Source: Sipunculus nudus | Lineage: Eukaryota; Annelida; Sipuncula; Golfingiida; Sipunculidae | Assembly: GCA_026874595.1 (NCBI GenBank) | Contig: CM049318.1 | Location: forward strand, 39,517,956 to 39,581,955 | Length of the DNA stretch: 64,000 nucleotides | Direction: 5' to 3' | Shown: positions 36,170-49,700 of the stretch, piece after piece | Layout: the number at the start of each line of letters is the position of its first letter | Position numbering within the stretch: the first letter of the stretch is position 1 | The notes under the pieces: generated by a model | What the model saw: the letters and a program-made list of their open reading frames with translations, nothing else | Told to the model about the DNA's origin: nothing | Database searches by the model: none | Translations under genes and position numbers: made by a program

Positions 36170-37135
36170 GACTCACTGTTCTACCTTTTCGAATATGGTC
36201 CAGTTGCACCTTGTTACTCGTGTTTGCGTTAGGGTGTTGTAGATATGCCGGAGCTGTCGTGTGGGGTTTCGTTGTTGCACTTCGCATTTGGTTGTGTAGA
36301 GGGACTTTATTGCTGTTTCTGTGGAACCATCTTGTTTGAATGCTGATTGTTAATGGTTCTGCTCAGTCAAGTGGTGAATGAGTTGACTTGCAAACACTTT
36401 CTCAAGTACCTAACTCGGAAAGGATTTGTTAGATACTGGCCAAAAGTTTTTGAAGTTGTTTCAGTCCAGACCATTTTACTTTAACAGAGGTGTAATTTGA
36501 GCATTCTTTAGGCAATTAGGTACAACTCCACTGGTCAGTGATTTGTTAACAACAGCTGCAATTGTTGGTAAAACTGTTTGAATACATGCTGTTTTTTTAG
36601 GAGAAGAGTCGGTGAGGGATATAGTTCGCAACTTTTTGGAGCACTTCTTTGAATCATCTTGGCTACACACCTTGGCTCCTCCATAAAGTCAATCTGTAAA
36701 CTGCCTCGTCTAACTTTTCCGAATGATGTACACTTTGTCATAAAAAAAAGATGCAAAGGACTCGGGGAATATCTCATTATTTGTGGACGATAGAAGCATC
36801 CCCCCCCCCTTTTTTTTTTATCAACATGAAGGTAACCTTGCTATTTGAATCTCCTAACTTTTGCTGATAAAGTTTAGATTTAAAATTGTTAATATTACGC
36901 ACTACTGTTCTGCTGTAATCCCTCAGGATTTGTTTGTGGACTGCCAATCAGTTCTTTTTGTCCATTCTCTCTAGTTGCCGCCGCTTCGGTCTGGTTTCAT
37001 GTAACTCATCATAAAACCATGGCTTCTGAGTGCCCCCTTTCATAGTGATTGTGCGCAAAGGGGCATGCCTGTCCATAACATCTCTTATAACACCGTCATA
37101 TTGGGAGGCATCACATATCACTTCAGCGTCATCAC
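36170..37135 (-). pseudogene. Decayed LINE: linker and reverse transcriptase
   Basis: Minus-strand reading gives, in LINE order: DAEVICDASQYDGVIRDVMD, then RHAPLRTITMKG, TQKPWFYDELHETRPKRRQL, LYQQKLG, NKSLTSGVVPNCLKNAQITP, WPVSNKSF, VLEKVFASQLIHHLTEQ, and QSAFKQDGSTETAIKSL. These match the endonuclease-RT linker and RT blocks 0-2 of CR1/Jockey-type elements. Stops (for example after PLLK and before VLEKVF) and frame changes show it is dead. The FADD box and 3' part are not present downstream, so it is truncated. Confidence 0.9.
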
Positions 37136-37170
37136 AACCATGGTAGGAGTGTATTTAAATGGGCCATCTG

Positions 37171-37250
37171 GGGTCAAGTACCGCCAGTTAGAGTCAAATA
37201 CCGCCAGTCGGGGGCCTAGTGCCGCCGTTCGGGGTCCAGTGCTGCTGGTC
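37171..37250. repeat. Four-unit 20-bp minisatellite
   Basis: Four consecutive 20-mers, from GGGTCAAGTACCGCCAGTTA to GGGGTCCAGTGCTGCTGGTC, with increasing divergence along the array. The period is exactly 20 bp; being no multiple of three, it does not support coding. It adjoins the upstream edge of the LINE remnant. Confidence 0.8.
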
Positions 37251-37259
37251 GCGGTAAGT

Positions 37260-38258
37260 TTTGAGAGTTTAGGAGGTCTAAAGTCTGTTAAAGCTAACTC
37301 GTGTGTGTGCAACAGTGTAATTCATGTTATGCGAAACAAGCTGGGTAGCCTATCTGGTAGGTGATTTTGAATTCTGTAATTTCTTTTGATATAAAATTTG
37401 TTGCTTTGCCACTGCCTTGTGTTTTGATGTGTACCTGAGTGCGCCATCAGATAGCACACGCTCTCTACTTTACCACGTTAAACCAAAGGCAACCCGCATG
37501 TCACTTAGAAGGGCTGCCTTTTTCTTAGGGCACCGGTAAGGGGCAACGTTATCGGGTGACTCCTATACCTCAGAGATTTCGAGTGGTGTTTATCCCAATT
37601 ATCTGTAATAATGGTATAGCCAGCTGTTTAAATGTCAAAGGTTAAATAATTATTAAATAAGGATCATTACCTTCACTGAATGTTACTAAAACATACCATC
37701 TTATTTGATAAAATAGGCATTGATATAAAAATTATAAACCTATCAATTTTACATGATTATACAAATAGTTAACTAAATTATAACTGATCTTAGCACTCAG
37801 CGTTTATAGGTGGAGCAACCGGAGGACCCGGAGAAAACCAATCAGCGTTGGACGGGCCCACCACAACCTAATCTCATAGCCCGCCAGGGAAATCATAGCC
37901 TATTTATTTCAGCTTTAAATATGTTTAGATTGGGAGAAAATAATGTTTACTGAGCATATGTAATTTTTGTATTTTTTTCTTAATATTTTACAAACTACTG
38001 GTCTGAGCCCCTTGACATGTACATATTCTATAAGCTGGGAATGTTCTATATGTTTATATTAATAAACTTATCTGTTGCTGATTGATTATCTTTAGATTGT
38101 AAAACATATTAATGCAGTTAAGATATTTGACTCTGTATGATTTATTCTGGCCAAACGAATCACAATATTTCTGGGCCTCATAATTATTTAAAGGTAAAAA
38201 TAAAAACAGTCAAAATTTTTAATTTAAAAGCTGATTTTATAGGGAATAAGTGTTACTC

Positions 38259-38304
<46 letters not shown>

Positions 38305-38384
38305 TTTACCTTTTATATGCTTCCCACTGAATAATAGCAATGTGAAAATATACATTTTAGAACACATGTTTACAAACCAATACA

Positions 38385-38425
<41 letters not shown>

Positions 38426-39310
38426 ATTGGGAAAATTGAAACCTTAAATGACTGAGAAATATCAAGTTAAAATAAATAAAAATAGTAATTTTAAAAGATG
38501 CATATATGGACAACTGACGCGTGTTCACTAAGATAATTCCATTAAAAGTTGGATAAAATAGGCCTGACAACAATGATCCCACGTTACGCATGCGGTCCGT
38601 TGTGTTTACATCCACGTATTTATAACATGGGGGGGGGGCGCTAAAATACTACAAACACATTCATTGACATCTGAGGGCACGTCAGACGAACCAGAGTTGT
38701 GTAAAGAGCGAATAGTTACCTTCGACTTTGCACCCATGAAACCATGCAACTACCTTGGGTTACAAGTTTATTTTTCTCTTTGTCAACGTGGTATGTTTAC
38801 TAATACCTAGTAGATAATCAGGTTCTTACAGGCCTCACATAGACGAATGGCCAGCTTTAAATGTTTAATAGTTTTGGGATATCCCAAAGTTTTCACAAAT
38901 TAAGTTTTAAAAAATATTTCAAGCTTTCAAGATATGTATATGTTAAGAAGTCATAGAGCTAGTATCATATAAAATTATATTAAGAAAAAAAAACTGACGA
39001 TAACATAAATTATGTCCCATTAATAAAGACAATATAATTTTTACTACTGCAACAGCAACAGCAGTTTGTAGATAAATTTAAAACGATTGTGCCACGTAAA
39101 CAATTGCTTAATAAACTAAAGATCCCCTTGCCCTCTTGTTGTACCCTCCCAATTTTTCTGGTTATGTTAAAGCACAAAGGTAGCGTTCGAGTTTTAGGTA
39201 CTGTTTAGACCCAATATTAAATGTTTAAACCCATTAATGTTATTATAGTCGATGGAGGAGACATCATAATAATGGAAATTCTTAATGGAATAAGAATAAT
39301 TTATTTGAGT
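37260..39310. other. Intergenic with two (TA)n arrays
   Basis: (TA)n at 38261-38300 and 38385-38421, and a poly-G run near 38630. No gene recognised. Confidence 0.55.
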
Positions 39311-39312
39311 AA

Positions 39313-39611
39313 GGCCAAAAAAAGAGAAAAAGGTATGATTCTCAGGCACTTTTTTCAGAAATCAGTGCGGGCGGGCGGTATTTTATTTTTTACCTTTTTT
39401 GTATGTTTCGATAAAAATGTCATATGATCAGGGAAAAGCATGACAATAACAATTTTTTTGCTACAAAGGTAAAAGCACTACATAAACTGTATTATTTATC
39501 TTCTTGAAAGTAAAAAAAATAAAATAAAAATTTTTTTATGCCGGGGGGGGGGGGGGGGTTAAAATTGACGCAGGCGGTCCCAGAGAACCATACCTTTATT
39601 TTTTTTTGGCC
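39313..39611. mobile_element. Harbinger-type MITE, copy 1 (TAA duplication)
   Basis: TAA lies at both edges (39310-39312 and 39612-39614). The ends are GGCCAAAAAAAG... and ...TTTTTTTTGGCC, followed by the inner inverted pair AAGGTATGATTCTCAGG and GAGAACCATACCTTT. A 3-bp TAA target and GG-starting ends suit PIF/Harbinger. A poly-G run of about 17 lies inside near 39542-39558. A second copy is at 52287-52570. Confidence 0.82.
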
Positions 39612-39614
39612 TAA

Positions 39615-42517
39615 GGGTATGCTGTTTAGCAAATATACTTCTTTCTCATTTGATTTCAAACTTTAGTTGGTATCACTCACCCCTGTGACATTTGTAACTG
39701 GTAGGGGCATCTGTCTCATAATATATAGATAATCCGGAACAAATAAGAACAAAAAAGGATAAACATGTATTTAAAATAAAGCGGACAATCAATAAATGCT
39801 TACTATATGATCAGTTCGGTAAAACTCAAAAACCAGCTGACATTGAATGTTCGGCCGAATTTTTGCCTAGTATAGGTGAACACATCGTTCTCAGTCATGA
39901 AGAAACGACTTAAAGTACACGAATTGCTAAAGTTAATCCAAACTTCAACTATACCGGCACTCAACACTGAGGTTCTCTGATTACATAAAGTATCGCAAAA
40001 AAAAACTAAAATTATATTTATAGCCAAAAAAAATCCTTTAAAAAATAAGCGATAAACAGCTCACTGCACATAAGCTTCAGCTTAAGGCACCCATTAAAGT
40101 CCATAAGCGGTTCGGGGGGGGGGGGGGGTCCAGGGGGTCTGGCCCCCCCCCCACCTTTTTCACCCGAAGCAACCTTTTTAAAAGGGTAAAAGATGAAATT
40201 ATTTTGCGGCCTGGATACCCCCCCCCCTCTTTCGGTTGTAACCCGACTGACATCACCCAGACTCCTAGGTCTTCCATGCTGGTGCTTTAGGGCTGAACCC
40301 ACTATCGATAATACTGACAAGTAGGTCTCCAGGTAGGACGTAGGAAGGGTCCCGTTGTGAACTGTACCTCCCACGCAGTGTCCCAGTCAAAATCAAAATG
40401 GTAAAATCTACTTACACCCTCGGCGATTTGCTCTAATATCGAAAAAGAGGTAATTCCTGGACCAGTGAATCATAGGATATAAAATCAAAAAGGCCTATTC
40501 ATTGTATATCATTCTTATCTCATTGGTACCTCCAGTCCCATCCAGCAGTAATAATTATGCAAGCAAATCCATGGACCTTTCCTGTCCATAAGTGCGCTCC
40601 CATAGACCGCCAGTCCAAATGTACGCTGGTAGCTACCTCTGTCAGACCGACAGTTAACTACAACTAGAGTGATCGCTCCTATATACGATCGACCTCCCAT
40701 GTTTCGTCAGTCGAACGATGTATCTCACAAATACACTAGCTTTGCTATCTGTCCCAAGATCCGCTCTTCGGATATGGGATGCTACCAGTCGGGCTATCAT
40801 GGGCCACCAACGGGCTACGCCCTGCTCGTTCTTGTTCAATCACATGCTTCACTCTTCATACAGGCTCTCATGAGCGGTTAAATACTGCTCAAAATACACG
40901 AAGTTTCACATTCGTTAGGATATCGTGTAAGCAACGTTATAACAGAATTATCTTCTGTGGCACTATGCAGTCCAATAGTTTTCTTCCCTACCATATACAT
41001 CCACGTAAGCTCCTGCTCTTTGGGATACTCTCAAAACACAAGATTACACTATATTTTACATAATATCTTATTCCTGGTCTGTAGTATATTCCCTTGAATA
41101 TAATCAAAAGAGTAACATATCTTTAGAGTATTGCGCCTGCACGAACTATACTTCTTACATAGAAAATAAAATTGCCATGCACTATAGTGCCTCTAACCAT
41201 CGCCTAACACTCTAGGAAGCAGTACCACTGTCGACCTTAGACATAACTTGTATCTTATTAACGTACAGATTTATCAAACATTGTATGAGTAATTTAACAA
41301 AGTAGCTCGCTTTTATATATGAAAACCAAAGTGATTCTTTATTATTAAAGTTTCAGGGCTAATACTCAAGTTTATTAAGACACAATTTATTACTCAATAT
41401 TCTGATACATATATGGGTGTAGTCGTGGGAAAACGGGTTCAGAGTACGAGTCAAGCTCCTCTGCTTTTCTAGATTATTGAAGGGAATGCCGTATTTGTTT
41501 CGTTCCCGGTGGTGGTCAAAGCACATGTGCTATCATATTTTTATCTTAATTACCTGACGTGCTCGTTTATACCCGTCTTAAAATAATAGTCATTATATGT
41601 CTTACCTTATGAACATTTACGCCTATTAAACAGTGGAGAAAGAAAGGAAATGTGATGGAGCGCCTTCTTGTGTGTATCCCTCACTATCATTATTCTGTAG
41701 GTCAAAGTTCTTCCCGCCATCTCGACGAGCTTAGTGCCATGCGAGTGGCACTTATTGTGTCCATTGACATCAGGCGCTGTTTAAAATTGGACTCAAGGCA
41801 GGAAAATCGTAGTTTATCCTTGTCCAGATCCACATAATATTGGTTACACGATTTATTAGTTAATTGATCCATATCAATCGGATTTCGGTTTAAAAGGACA
41901 ATATATGTCGGTCTCGCAGTAAAAAGTTTTTGACGGGACGTTTTTATGAAACTTTCATGACCTATAAAGAAGTAAACTAGAAGACTAGTTACAGATTTGG
42001 AAGGTTGCAGTTCCTCACGTGCATAGCCGTCTACAAAACATGTGATACAGTAATTATATTTTATTTTCTAATATTTTTTAAAATCAGGATGTAAATATAT
42101 ACGATCTTGAGAATCTATGTGACTTCCTGTAAACATACACAATTTGGCAATTGACAAAAAATCGTTTATCCTGTGGACACCCCAGACGATCCTTAAGCGT
42201 AATCGGTCCTTAAGCACAATCGGTATACTCATGAGGAAGTCGAATTAGCAAAAACGAGATAGTTTAGGAAAGATGTCTATACAGACATTTGCACATGAGT
42301 GGTGGATACATGTCACGTGTTAATTTAATGTTAAAGAGACATTTTCTTCCTAATGCATGTTCATGTATAGGTATACGTTCTGGAAATTAACTCGGAGAAA
42401 CCCAAATACTTTGGTTTCAGATTTATTTGTCAGATAATAACTTCACTTGAATTTATGGATTGTCAATCTCCACAGACTTAATAACCAAACAAACTCAGTG
42501 AATAAATGTTCTCTCTT

Positions 42518-42551
<34 letters not shown>

Positions 42552-43690
42552 AAAAACAGAAACACGCTAAATTAATATGCCTTTCTTGTTTATTTGACCG
42601 TCTTGGATATTTATAACATTCAATGCATCCATTCAAATAACGATAAACTATACGGTCATACGAAGAAGCAAAATTATTAATCGGTATAAATTGGTTGAGG
42701 GGTTATCAGTTAACAGATCTGAAAAATTTATTCTGTTAAAGGTGCATCCGAATAAATGCATAGCGATTATGTATATATGTGTGTGTTTGTCCTGGTCCAT
42801 AGCAATGTCAAAAAGGTTGGAATCAGTATGTACAACTCATAAAAAGGAATGCATTTAGATCCGATGTGATTTAAAATAATTCCCGGAGGAAACAGACCAA
42901 GCACCATTCTGGGTAGATAATAAATTCTGGAGTAAGATAATACAGGTATCAGAGTCCATGGTCATAGAAAACATCCACGTTTACACTCCTCTACTCATAA
43001 TGTAGAAGAGCTTCTGTCCTCTTACTTCCACAGTGTCCAAAAGTTATCCTTCAAATAAACAAAAAATAGGAACCATCAATTAAAAAATTATGCATGATTC
43101 CTACCTCCATATTTGACCTGCATTTGCACAAATGTATGTTGTATTTATTCTAGACTGCTTTTCCGTTCAATGATCATCTCCTTCCTACCATTACCCTGGT
43201 TATAATAGAAATTTTGTATGAATTGTGACAATCTTGTTGCACATACGCCAATATATTCCCCCTGAATTATTTACCGTATTAATTATATAGTTAGTTTTGC
43301 TTGTATCTTTGTGACAGGCTGAACTTCCAAACCCATGGATAAGGTTGCAGCTGGTCAAAATGCACAGTTTCCTTTTATATTCTGCGTCGGTGCTCAATAA
43401 AAAGCAGTGCTTGGGGAAAAAAGATTCGAACCCGTGCCTCATAGCCGACTTGTATGGAATCAACTTGACAGTGGTACTGACACAAGAATGTGTTCTTGTT
43501 TCAAGATAATCTATTTCGACTGGACAAATCTTTTTGTGTAACTAGATTTTTTAGAAACCATGTTAACCAATGTCTTCTTAAATGTCATCGATGTGAAAAT
43601 GTTGGGAATAAATCAGTGATTTAACTATAATTATACATAGTACAAATCATTACATTGTTACATATGTGGTTAGTTTGCATATATATCAGT
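39615..43690. other. Intergenic, no gene recognised
   Basis: Holds a G/C-run hairpin at 40112-40153 (poly-G, TCCAGGGGGTCTGG, poly-C), a (CT)n run at about 42512-42548 and GC-neutral unique DNA at 40515-40900. Many short open frames but none with family resemblance or splice context. Confidence 0.45.
40112..40153. repeat. Poly-G / poly-C hairpin
   Basis: About 15 G, then TCCAGGGGGTCTGG, then about 11 C: an inverted arrangement likely to be part of a dispersed repeat. Confidence 0.7.
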
Positions 43691-43695
43691 TTTGC

Positions 43696-43778
43696 TCAAA
43701 TCAATAGCTTTCTGGGAAATTCTTCAGGAGAATCCCTTGAAGCATTGGTGTTATACAAGATGAAGAGCATGACTAATC
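43696..43778 (-). CDS. Tentative terminal exon of the CUB/TSP1 gene
   Basis: A good acceptor (TTTTTTTATCTAAATAG) opens an 83-nt exon that joins in phase 1 and encodes GLVMLFILYN...KLLI then a stop. No poly(A) signal was found just after it, so another terminal exon beyond this point is possible. Confidence 0.4.
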
Positions 43779-46700
43779 CTATTTAGATAAAAAAATTATT
43801 CTAAATATACTCTAATTACCGTTATTTTATATCAGGTGAAACATGATAATGTATTCCCAGACATATCTGCTCTTACCGACAGCTTTGTATGTTAAAGAAA
43901 ATCCTCTCGATGTGGTAGCCCCATTTGACTTGAACTGTAAAAACATATTCCGTCCAGAACTACGATATTGATTTCCAGGGTTCGCATGTCCGTACAGTTT
44001 AACTATGGTTGGAGAATAATAATTGTCCCCATCGCAGATAAAAAGATGGTCTGGATTGCCTTCCGTTCTGAATGATGTTACCGTTAAAAGAATCTGTTGC
44101 TGCAATGAAGAATATATTACTAATTATAGAATATAAAAATATTAAACACAATATTAAGTTATACAAGTCTATTAATTTTAAATGTAAATATACCTAGGTA
44201 TAATCAAAAAGAATAAGGAGAAGGCCTTCCAAAATGTTAAAGTTCTACATATTTGCTGCTTCTGTTTTTCTTTTTTTTTTAAATTAAGTCTCGTACCTTT
44301 TGTTGCTAGTTTTTGCTTAAAATAAAAAAAGTCACAAGCTTACATTATTTTGTAGAGCCCGTAGAACAATATTTTGTGTGTTGTCTAAATACCGAATCAT
44401 ATAAAAAATGTCCAGATATACCTTGACACAATTCCGAAATTTTCTATGAAATACTCATTAATATATATTTATCAAAAGCAACAACGTATAAATAAGAACA
44501 CTTTGTAGATCAAACGTGGTTTCGACCATAGATCATAGATGTCTTAGAGCAATATACACTGCTTTTCGGTGCAATGATAAGCCATCGACAGAATAAGGCA
44601 TTCTCATAATCTACTCCTTCCACATAGCCTGGTGATGCCACCATTCCTGAGGAGTTTCGCACGGGAACAACATGTGCTGGGCAAAGAGGATCTGCCAAGA
44701 CAGTATACATAGTTGAGGAATAAATAGATTTACACCAAAGAAAGGTCACATTCACAAACGTGATATTGAGAGATTGAAATGAAATTCGTTTTGAATATAT
44801 TTTATCATACAACCGAAACTGGAAAGATGTGGAAAATTTGTAAAAATTTTAGTTTCCCATGTGACGTAGAAAATGTTTGTGAATTTCTAATCCAGCCTTC
44901 CTCTTACCGACAGCTTCATAAGTCACAGAAAATCCTTTCGATGTGGTAAACCCATTTGACTTGAATTGTAAAAACATATTTCGCCCAGAACTTCGGTATT
45001 GATATCCGGCGGTTGCATGCCCGTACAGTTTAACTATGGTTGGAGCATAATAATTGTCTCCATCACAAATGAACAGATGGTCTGGATTCCCTTCGGTTGT
45101 AAGTGAGTTGACTGTGAGAAGAATCTGTTGCTGTTATGTAGGGGAAAAAAAGTCGATTTCAAATACCTACACACAATAAAACTTGAGACTCTCTATGTAT
45201 TATAGATATTTATACTTCGGTATAAATACAATTCAGAAAAAAAATTCTCTTAAAGGGATTTTAAAGCCTTCCAAAACTAGAAAACGTAAAACAAAAAAAA
45301 ATATGAAGGTGTAATATTTAATATGCATAACCTAAATCTGAACATCATACAGATGAAATGTGGCTTCCACCATAAATCTACATATTTGAGAGCTACATAC
45401 ACTGCTTTTCGGTGCGACGATAAGCCAGCGACAGAATAAAGCATTCTCATAATCTATTCCCTCAACATATCCTGGTGATGCAACAATGCCTGAAGAATTT
45501 CGCAGGGGGGAAACATGGGCTGGACAAACAGGATCTATGATGAGAAGAAGCATAGTTAAGGAATACATGGGTTAACATAACATAAATTTACATTCAGCTG
45601 TCATGTCATGCGGATACGTTAAAAAGAAAATCTTAATTGCCCAGTTCTTTATTAAATTTGTAATACAATATAAGCGATACGCAAACCTGGGCAAATGTGA
45701 ATAAGTTTTAAAAGGTCAGTTTCCTATGTGTCGTAGAAAATGTTTGTTAAATTTTAATCCAGCCCTCTTCTTACCGACTGCTTTGTAAGTCAGAGAAAAT
45801 CCTTTCGATGTGGTTTTCCCATTTGACTTGAATTGTAAAAACATATTCCGTCCAGAACTACGGTATTGATATCCGGGGGTCGCATGTCCGTACAGTTTAA
45901 CTATGGTTGGAGAATAATAATTGTCCCCATCGCAGATAAACAGATGATCCGGATCACCGTCTGTTGTAAGTGAGTTGACCGTGAGAAGAATCTGCTGCTG
46001 TAATATAGAGGACGGTCGTTTTCAAATACCTACACATAATGCAATTTGAATTCTGTTGAACTCTTGATGAAATTTAGTATTACAATATAAATGGAAATTC
46101 AAAATAATGTAATATGCATTTTATAACTTAATTACCATGTCTGACATGTCTAGGAAATTATCTTAATAGACCATAAGCCAATAAAAAACAAATTATGTGG
46201 ACGTCATATTTACTATGTGCAACGTATAAATCAGAACATTATGAAGAAACGAAAAAAAATTAATATATCATAAACACTTTAGAGCTACATACATTGCTTT
46301 TCGGTGCGATGATAAGCCATCGACATAATAAGGCATTCTCATAATCTAAACCTTCCAAATAACCTGGTGATGCAACAATGCCTGATGAATTTCGCAGGGG
46401 GGAAACATGGGCTGGACAAACAGGATCTATTATGAAAGAAAGCATAGCTGACAGCAAATTGACTTGCACAAAAGAATAACTGCATTTATGTGTATCATAT
46501 AGATAATTAAAATGGAATTCCCAAACAACGCTGCCCGAAATATAAATAATAAATAATATTACCGAAATAATAGTATAAAGGCAACTTAATACATGACGGA
46601 TGACAAATATTTGTAAAAGTTAGTTTTGTATGAAACATGAAATTATGTGTTATATTTGATTCAATCATTTCTCTCACCGACAGCCCTGTAATTCAGAGAA

Positions 46701-49700
46701 AATCCTTTCGAGGTGGTAAACCCATTTGACCTGAACTGGAAAAACATATTTCTTCCAGAACTACGATATTGATATCCAGCGGTAGCATGCCCGTACAGTT
46801 TAACTATGGTTGGAGCATAATAATTGTCCCCATCACAAATGAACAGATGGTCCGGATCACCTTCCGTTTTGAACGATGTGACCGTTAGAAGAATCTGTTG
46901 CTATAAAACAAGAATAATGAGGAGCACTGTTGCAAAGCAAGAAAACATCATTCGACCATTGTACTGGTAATGTAGAAATTTACAAACGTGTCCACATACC
47001 TTACGAATGTCTAAATAATAATTTAATTCGGAAACTCTATAAAGAACGGATTTTGTATTAATGAAATCGGTTAATTGAAAGGAAAATTTTCCTGTTCAGT
47101 ACTTCACATTGTATGTAACATATCCGATGGCTTTAAGCGTATGTAACCTTAATTCATTAAAAGTGTTTATGAGCTGACTTACATCACTTTTCGGGGCAGT
47201 GATGAGCCATCGACAGAACAAGGCGTTCTCGTAATCAAGGCTCTTCACATAGCCTGGTGATGCAATAATCCCTGAAGAACTGTTCTTCGGAACAACGTGA
47301 GGAGGACAAACAGGATCTGCCAGTATGGATAACATTGATTAGAAATACTGGATTATAGGACAAGGTATGGATAGAAAGAGTCAAATGTATTACTCATATA
47401 AGTTTAATGTGTGAACAGCTAAAATATTAAAAAGACTACAGAACGTCGGATATACGTACAGTAAACACAAAGCATATTTGTTTTATTATTATGCATAACA
47501 GCTCTTACCGACAGCTTTGTATGTTAACGAAAATCCCCTCGATGTGGTAGCCCCATTTGACTTGAATTGTAAAAACATATTTCTTCCAGAACTACGGTAC
47601 TGATATCCTGGAGTCGTTTGTCCATACAGTTTAACTATGGTTGGAGAATAATAATTGTCCCCATCGCAGATAAAAAGATGGTCCGGATTCCCTTCTGTTC
47701 TAAAGAAATTGACCGTCAGGAGGATCTGTTGCTACATCATAAGAAATAATACAAGATGTTTTGTACATGTATGCACTGTAAGAATATATAAACATAAGAC
47801 TACTCTCATAATTTGTAGTTATGCAAGTGATGTAGGAGTACAGCCATTCAGAAAAAAATGTGCAATTTAATTTCAATAAAATAGTTCAATGAATATTTCA
47901 CACCGTGTGGTACCTCTTGATACAAAATATTGACTTTCCGTATTATCGATTATGTTATATGTTGACTATTTTAGCCAACGGAAAGAAAGTCAACAGTACA
48001 AACATAGGTTCAAATACTTAGTTTAACTCAATTTCATCTCAATTTGTCAACTTTGTTAAGAAAGAAATTTTATATTAACTAAATAAAAAATAGACGTCTT
48101 GTATTCAAAACAATAAACAAAATAATAAATGTATAAATAATAAACCGTTGTGTTGAGATAGATAAGATCGAATGACATGCTTTTGTCTAAGTTTCATGTT
48201 CGGGGTTTGAAGCTGAATTATTTCTTTGTAAAGCCCGATTTTGTGGAATCTTCGACAAGGCCTGCTTCATCACTTCGATTTCTACACATGAGGTTTAACT
48301 GTACTGTTTATTCTATGAGAACAATATTTACCTGACTGGACGGAGCAGTAATTAGCCACTTGCATAGTGCATTATCAGGATAGTCTCCTCCAGCTACATA
48401 CCCAGGTGAATTTATAGTTCCTGATGACTGTAGCAATGTAACAACATTGCCTGAGCACTTGTCGGTGCCTGTCGCAAGAAATGAACGAAATTGGACTAAA
48501 GGAGAATACCAGATAATGTAAGAAAACCCGTCCTACAATTCGCCACCAGAAACCCAGGGACATGTCAATGATCAGCAGAGGGATTAGTTTCTGAGAGAAT
48601 GAAAACGAAAAGGGCCACATGCAGTGCATACCGATTTCATTGAAGGGAATCCCTGAACAATTTCATGAATTACGAATTCACAGATAGATTATAAAATAGA
48701 TCATGCGTCATATATTATGTGTCATCATGTGTTGTAGATATTTCGGTTAGTAATTACTATATTTATTTCTCCAGTGTACATGGATTACTCCCCAGAATAC
48801 AACCATTACTCCAGGAAAATCTTAAATTTGCCAATGGTGGTCAGGAACAGCACATTAAGACTCATTATCCTAATCAATTAGGCCACGTCGCTTTGATAAT
48901 TCTTTGATAATTTGACTTTATGCCTATTCTTTGATGTTTTAAGCAAAACAGGTTAAAATGAAACATCCGTTATCATATTAACCATTACCTATAGTGCATA
49001 AAGGTTGTTTGCATCCTTCACTTTGTGTACCAGAGCCCTTGCAACCGTTGCCTGAACAAGTACGCGTTCTTGTCCTGGTCCCCTCCCCACAAGTGACTGA
49101 GCAAGGACCCCACGGCTGCCATTTTGACCATTTAGGGCTGGGACACGCTTTCATGTTGCATCGTTTTGTTTTGCTAACACCTGGACATTGCCCTTTCGTT
49201 CTTCTTTTGATTCCTCCTCCACAGGTGGCGTTACAAACAGACCAGGCTGACCAGGATCCACATGAACCCCCTTTACATTTTCCCTCGCTGCAACGTCCGG
49301 TTTGAATCCGAACCCTTCCACCACAAGCAGTTCCCGTGCAGTTACGAAATCTTACACGAAAACCAACTCCACACGTCGCAGAGCAAAACGACCACGGACC
49401 CCATGACATTGAGGATGAACCTGATCGCCATATAATTATAAGATTATAAACTACCTAATCAGAAAATAAATTACCATAACTAATAACGCGTTAAATATAA
49501 TAAAATTAATATTCTGATAAGTTCAATTTTCGATAGTGGGGATTAACTTTTTGTGTAATAACGTTACCCATCATCAATTAAAGTTCACATGTAAGCAATG
49601 TCTGTTCACTGATCTATAAAAAATAATAATAATAATAATGGACAGTTTAAAACTCGAACTAAATTATAAATAATCAACCTTTAAAGGCTCATATACTTTT

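Noticed and set aside
40515-40900. Overlapping 60-70 codon frames on both strands
   Set aside because: No domain, codon or splice evidence; left as unexplained unique DNA.
43410-43465. GGTTCGAATC followed by T6 on the minus strand, like a tRNA B box plus Pol III stop
   Set aside because: No A box or cloverleaf could be formed around it, so it is not supported as a tRNA or SINE.
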